5,971 nucleotides of DNA from an uncultured Prevotella sp. (GTDB lineage: Bacteria > Bacteroidota > Bacteroidia > Bacteroidales > Bacteroidaceae), in assembly GCA_937889855.1 (NCBI GenBank), contig CALBYK010000161.1:1-5971 (forward strand). The letters run 5' to 3'. The translations under genes and the position numbers were made by a program. Below, piece by piece: positions 4,670-5,971 of the stretch. The notes beneath the pieces were generated by a model. That model was not told the DNA's origin and did no database searches. It saw only the letters and a program-made list of their open reading frames with translations. Each line of letters begins with the position of its first letter. Position 1 is the stretch's first letter.

Positions 4670-5971
4670 ATGGCATCCTCCATACTCTCAAGAATGTTTA
4701 TCTCACGCTGTTCCTGCTGGCGCAGTTCCTTCAGTTGGATAGCCAGCCGTTCAGCCTCGTCGTGCTTGCCGTTGCGGTCGAGAATGATGGCGAGGTTGTT
4801 GATGGCGACAGTCGACTGCGGGAAGTACTTCAGCGTGGTGCGGTAGACCTGCTCGCGCGTTGCATCGTCGGTGGCAAGCTCAGCCACGTGGAGCAGCTCG
4901 TCCTCGTTGAAGGCATCGGGGCGCGTGGCATACATGTCGAGCATCTCCTTGTCGGAGGTGAAGCTCTTTATAGTGTAAGAGTAGGCATACTCCACCTTGC
5001 GATCCTTGTCGAGATAGCGGTCGCGGATGCGCTGCCATGCCGGCAGACGGCGTATGTAGCGTTCCTGCACGTCGTCGTTCTGCGCGGCATACTTTGAGAG
5101 TATCGCCTTAACGGCTGTGGTGTCGGCGTCGCCAGCCTTGGTCATGGCTTCGAGCACTGGCTGCCAGCCCTCGGGGCGCGACCCGATATGTGCTATGTGG
5201 GCAATGCTTTCGCCGTTAAGCAGTTGGCTGTCGAGCCACTGTCGTGCAGCGTTGGCACGGTTGCGTGCCAGCTGGGTGTTGAACGGCAGCGGTCCGTCGG
5301 CCGATGCCATGCCGTAGATGTCAAGCGAGTTGAGCCGGGCGAGCGAGTCGGTTAGTATAGGTGATATATCGGCGAGCATGTGTCGCAGCTCCTCGCGGTT
5401 GTTGCCCATGTCGAGATTGATGTCGTAGCGGTTGATGACAAACTGCAGGCGAGCCACGCCTCCGCCCTGGCGCACCTTAGGCCGCACTTCGAAATGCGCC
5501 ACCTGCCACGTGAGATCTATACGGCGCACAATCCTTGGACGCTGTACGATGCCCATCTCCACGGTGTCGATGCCCGTGCAGCGTCCGCATCCGTCGGCTG
5601 AGGCTACAGCCACGAGGCGCGCGCTGTCTATGCCGTCGGGCACATGCAGACTGCCGTGATACGTCGCGTCGTAGTCGCGCGACGTTGAGGCAAGCGTCTG
5701 CGCCACGTCGGCATAGGGGTCGGTCTCGCCGTCGAGCACGGCGCGCCGCTGTTGCTTCTTGCTATATATTGGCGCGTCGAGCACAAGCGGGCGGTAAGCC
5801 TTCACTATGGTGTCGGCAGCCACAAGCGTGGGCACGACGAACAGCCGGCTGCGGCTGCTAAAGTAGTGGCGCGGGATGTGTATGCGGATGTCGATGTCGG
5901 CATTGCCGGCACTGTCGGGGGCGAATACGCATGGCGCCGGGCTGACGGTCATGCGGTTGCCTGCGGCGAGA
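4666..5971 (-). CDS. DUF3868-type, OmpA-like fimbrial-locus protein (5' partial)
   Basis: Partial gene. The frame stays open to the window edge; the first ATG is at 5952, but the preceding in-frame residues (LAAGNR) look like the end of a signal peptide, so the true start probably lies beyond the window. Residues are numbered from the 5952 Met. Residues 20-70 have the beta-rich layout of DUF3868, with a Pro-rich segment (PLVLDAPIYSKKQQRR). A Cys pair follows (GCGRC, 121-125). Residues 145-250 resemble the OmpA-like half of this family: HFEVRPKV, then DIYGMASADGPLPFN and LARNRANAARQWL, matching the 'GyaSp-G-N--La--RA' pattern of OmpA-type peptidoglycan-binding domains. The C-terminus (about 355-410) looks like one or two TPR helices. 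Known context: such genes commonly precede fimB/mfa2 and mfa1 in Bacteroidales. A role as periplasmic or outer-membrane assembly or anchoring factor is inferred, not shown. The stop overlaps the next start. Confidence 0.82.
   Translation of the reverse strand, partial: LAAGNRMTVSPAPCVFAPDSAGNADIDIRIHIPRHYFSSRSRLFVVPTLVAADTIVKAYRPLVLDAPIYSKKQQRRAVLDGETDPYADVAQTLASTSRDYDATYHGSLHVPDGIDSARLVAVASADGCGRCTGIDTVEMGIVQRPRIVRRIDLTWQVAHFEVRPKVRQGGGVARLQFVINRYDINLDMGNNREELRHMLADISPILTDSLARLNSLDIYGMASADGPLPFNTQLARNRANAARQWLDSQLLNGESIAHIAHIGSRPEGWQPVLEAMTKAGDADTTAVKAILSKYAAQNDDVQERYIRRLPAWQRIRDRYLDKDRKVEYAYSYTIKSFTSDKEMLDMYATRPDAFNEDELLHVAELATDDATREQVYRTTLKYFPQSTVAINNLAIILDRNGKHDEAERLAIQLKELRQQEQREINILESMEDAI

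Noticed and set aside
3945..4691. 248-residue open frame on the minus strand, other phase
   Set aside because: Arg/His-rich out-of-frame shadow of the anchor gene; no signal or domain.

Overview
The window suggests a member of the order Bacteroidales (Bacteroides, Prevotella, Muribaculaceae or a relative). Every credible gene lies on the minus strand. Four of the five genes encode Cys-lipoproteins of the Mfa/FimA (type V) fimbria class, which is essentially confined to this order. Intergenic DNA is very AT-rich, starts lack Shine-Dalgarno sequences, and one site matches the Bacteroidetes -7 promoter box (TAnnTTTG). I cannot name genus or species from sequence alone.

Layout in transcription order (right to left). 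(1) 5971-4666: 3' part of a DUF3868-type, OmpA-like protein whose 5' end is outside the window. (2) 4669-3737: FimB/Mfa2-family anchor lipoprotein, overlapping gene 1 by 4 bases (ATGA). (3) 3702-2404: Mfa1/FimA-type major fimbrillin, 34 bases downstream. (4) A 206-base gap with a long imperfect hairpin that looks like a terminator or attenuator, followed by an AT-rich stretch with a -7-like box. (5) 2197-1127: fimbrillin-like lipoprotein, probably an accessory or tip subunit. (6) A 95-base gap with a GC-rich palindrome and a 17-bp tandem repeat (about 3.6 copies) ending 9 bases from the next start. (7) 1031-1: a second accessory lipoprotein, cut by the window edge before its stop.

How the parts fit: in the established model for these fimbriae, lipoprotein precursors reach the outer membrane, an Arg-directed protease removes an N-terminal strand, and the exposed groove accepts the C-terminal strand of a neighbouring subunit. 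The window fits this well. The fimbrillin and both accessory proteins carry a Thr-Arg at residues 48-52, while the anchor has none. Anchor and fimbrillin share a nearly identical C-terminal tail (NDNWE..HNM..E), as expected if both tails enter the same fimbrillin groove. The two gaps around the accessory genes hold structures that could set subunit ratios. This is a recognisable fimbrial locus rather than a wholly new system; the less usual parts are the two intergenic regions and the subunit-specific sequence signatures.
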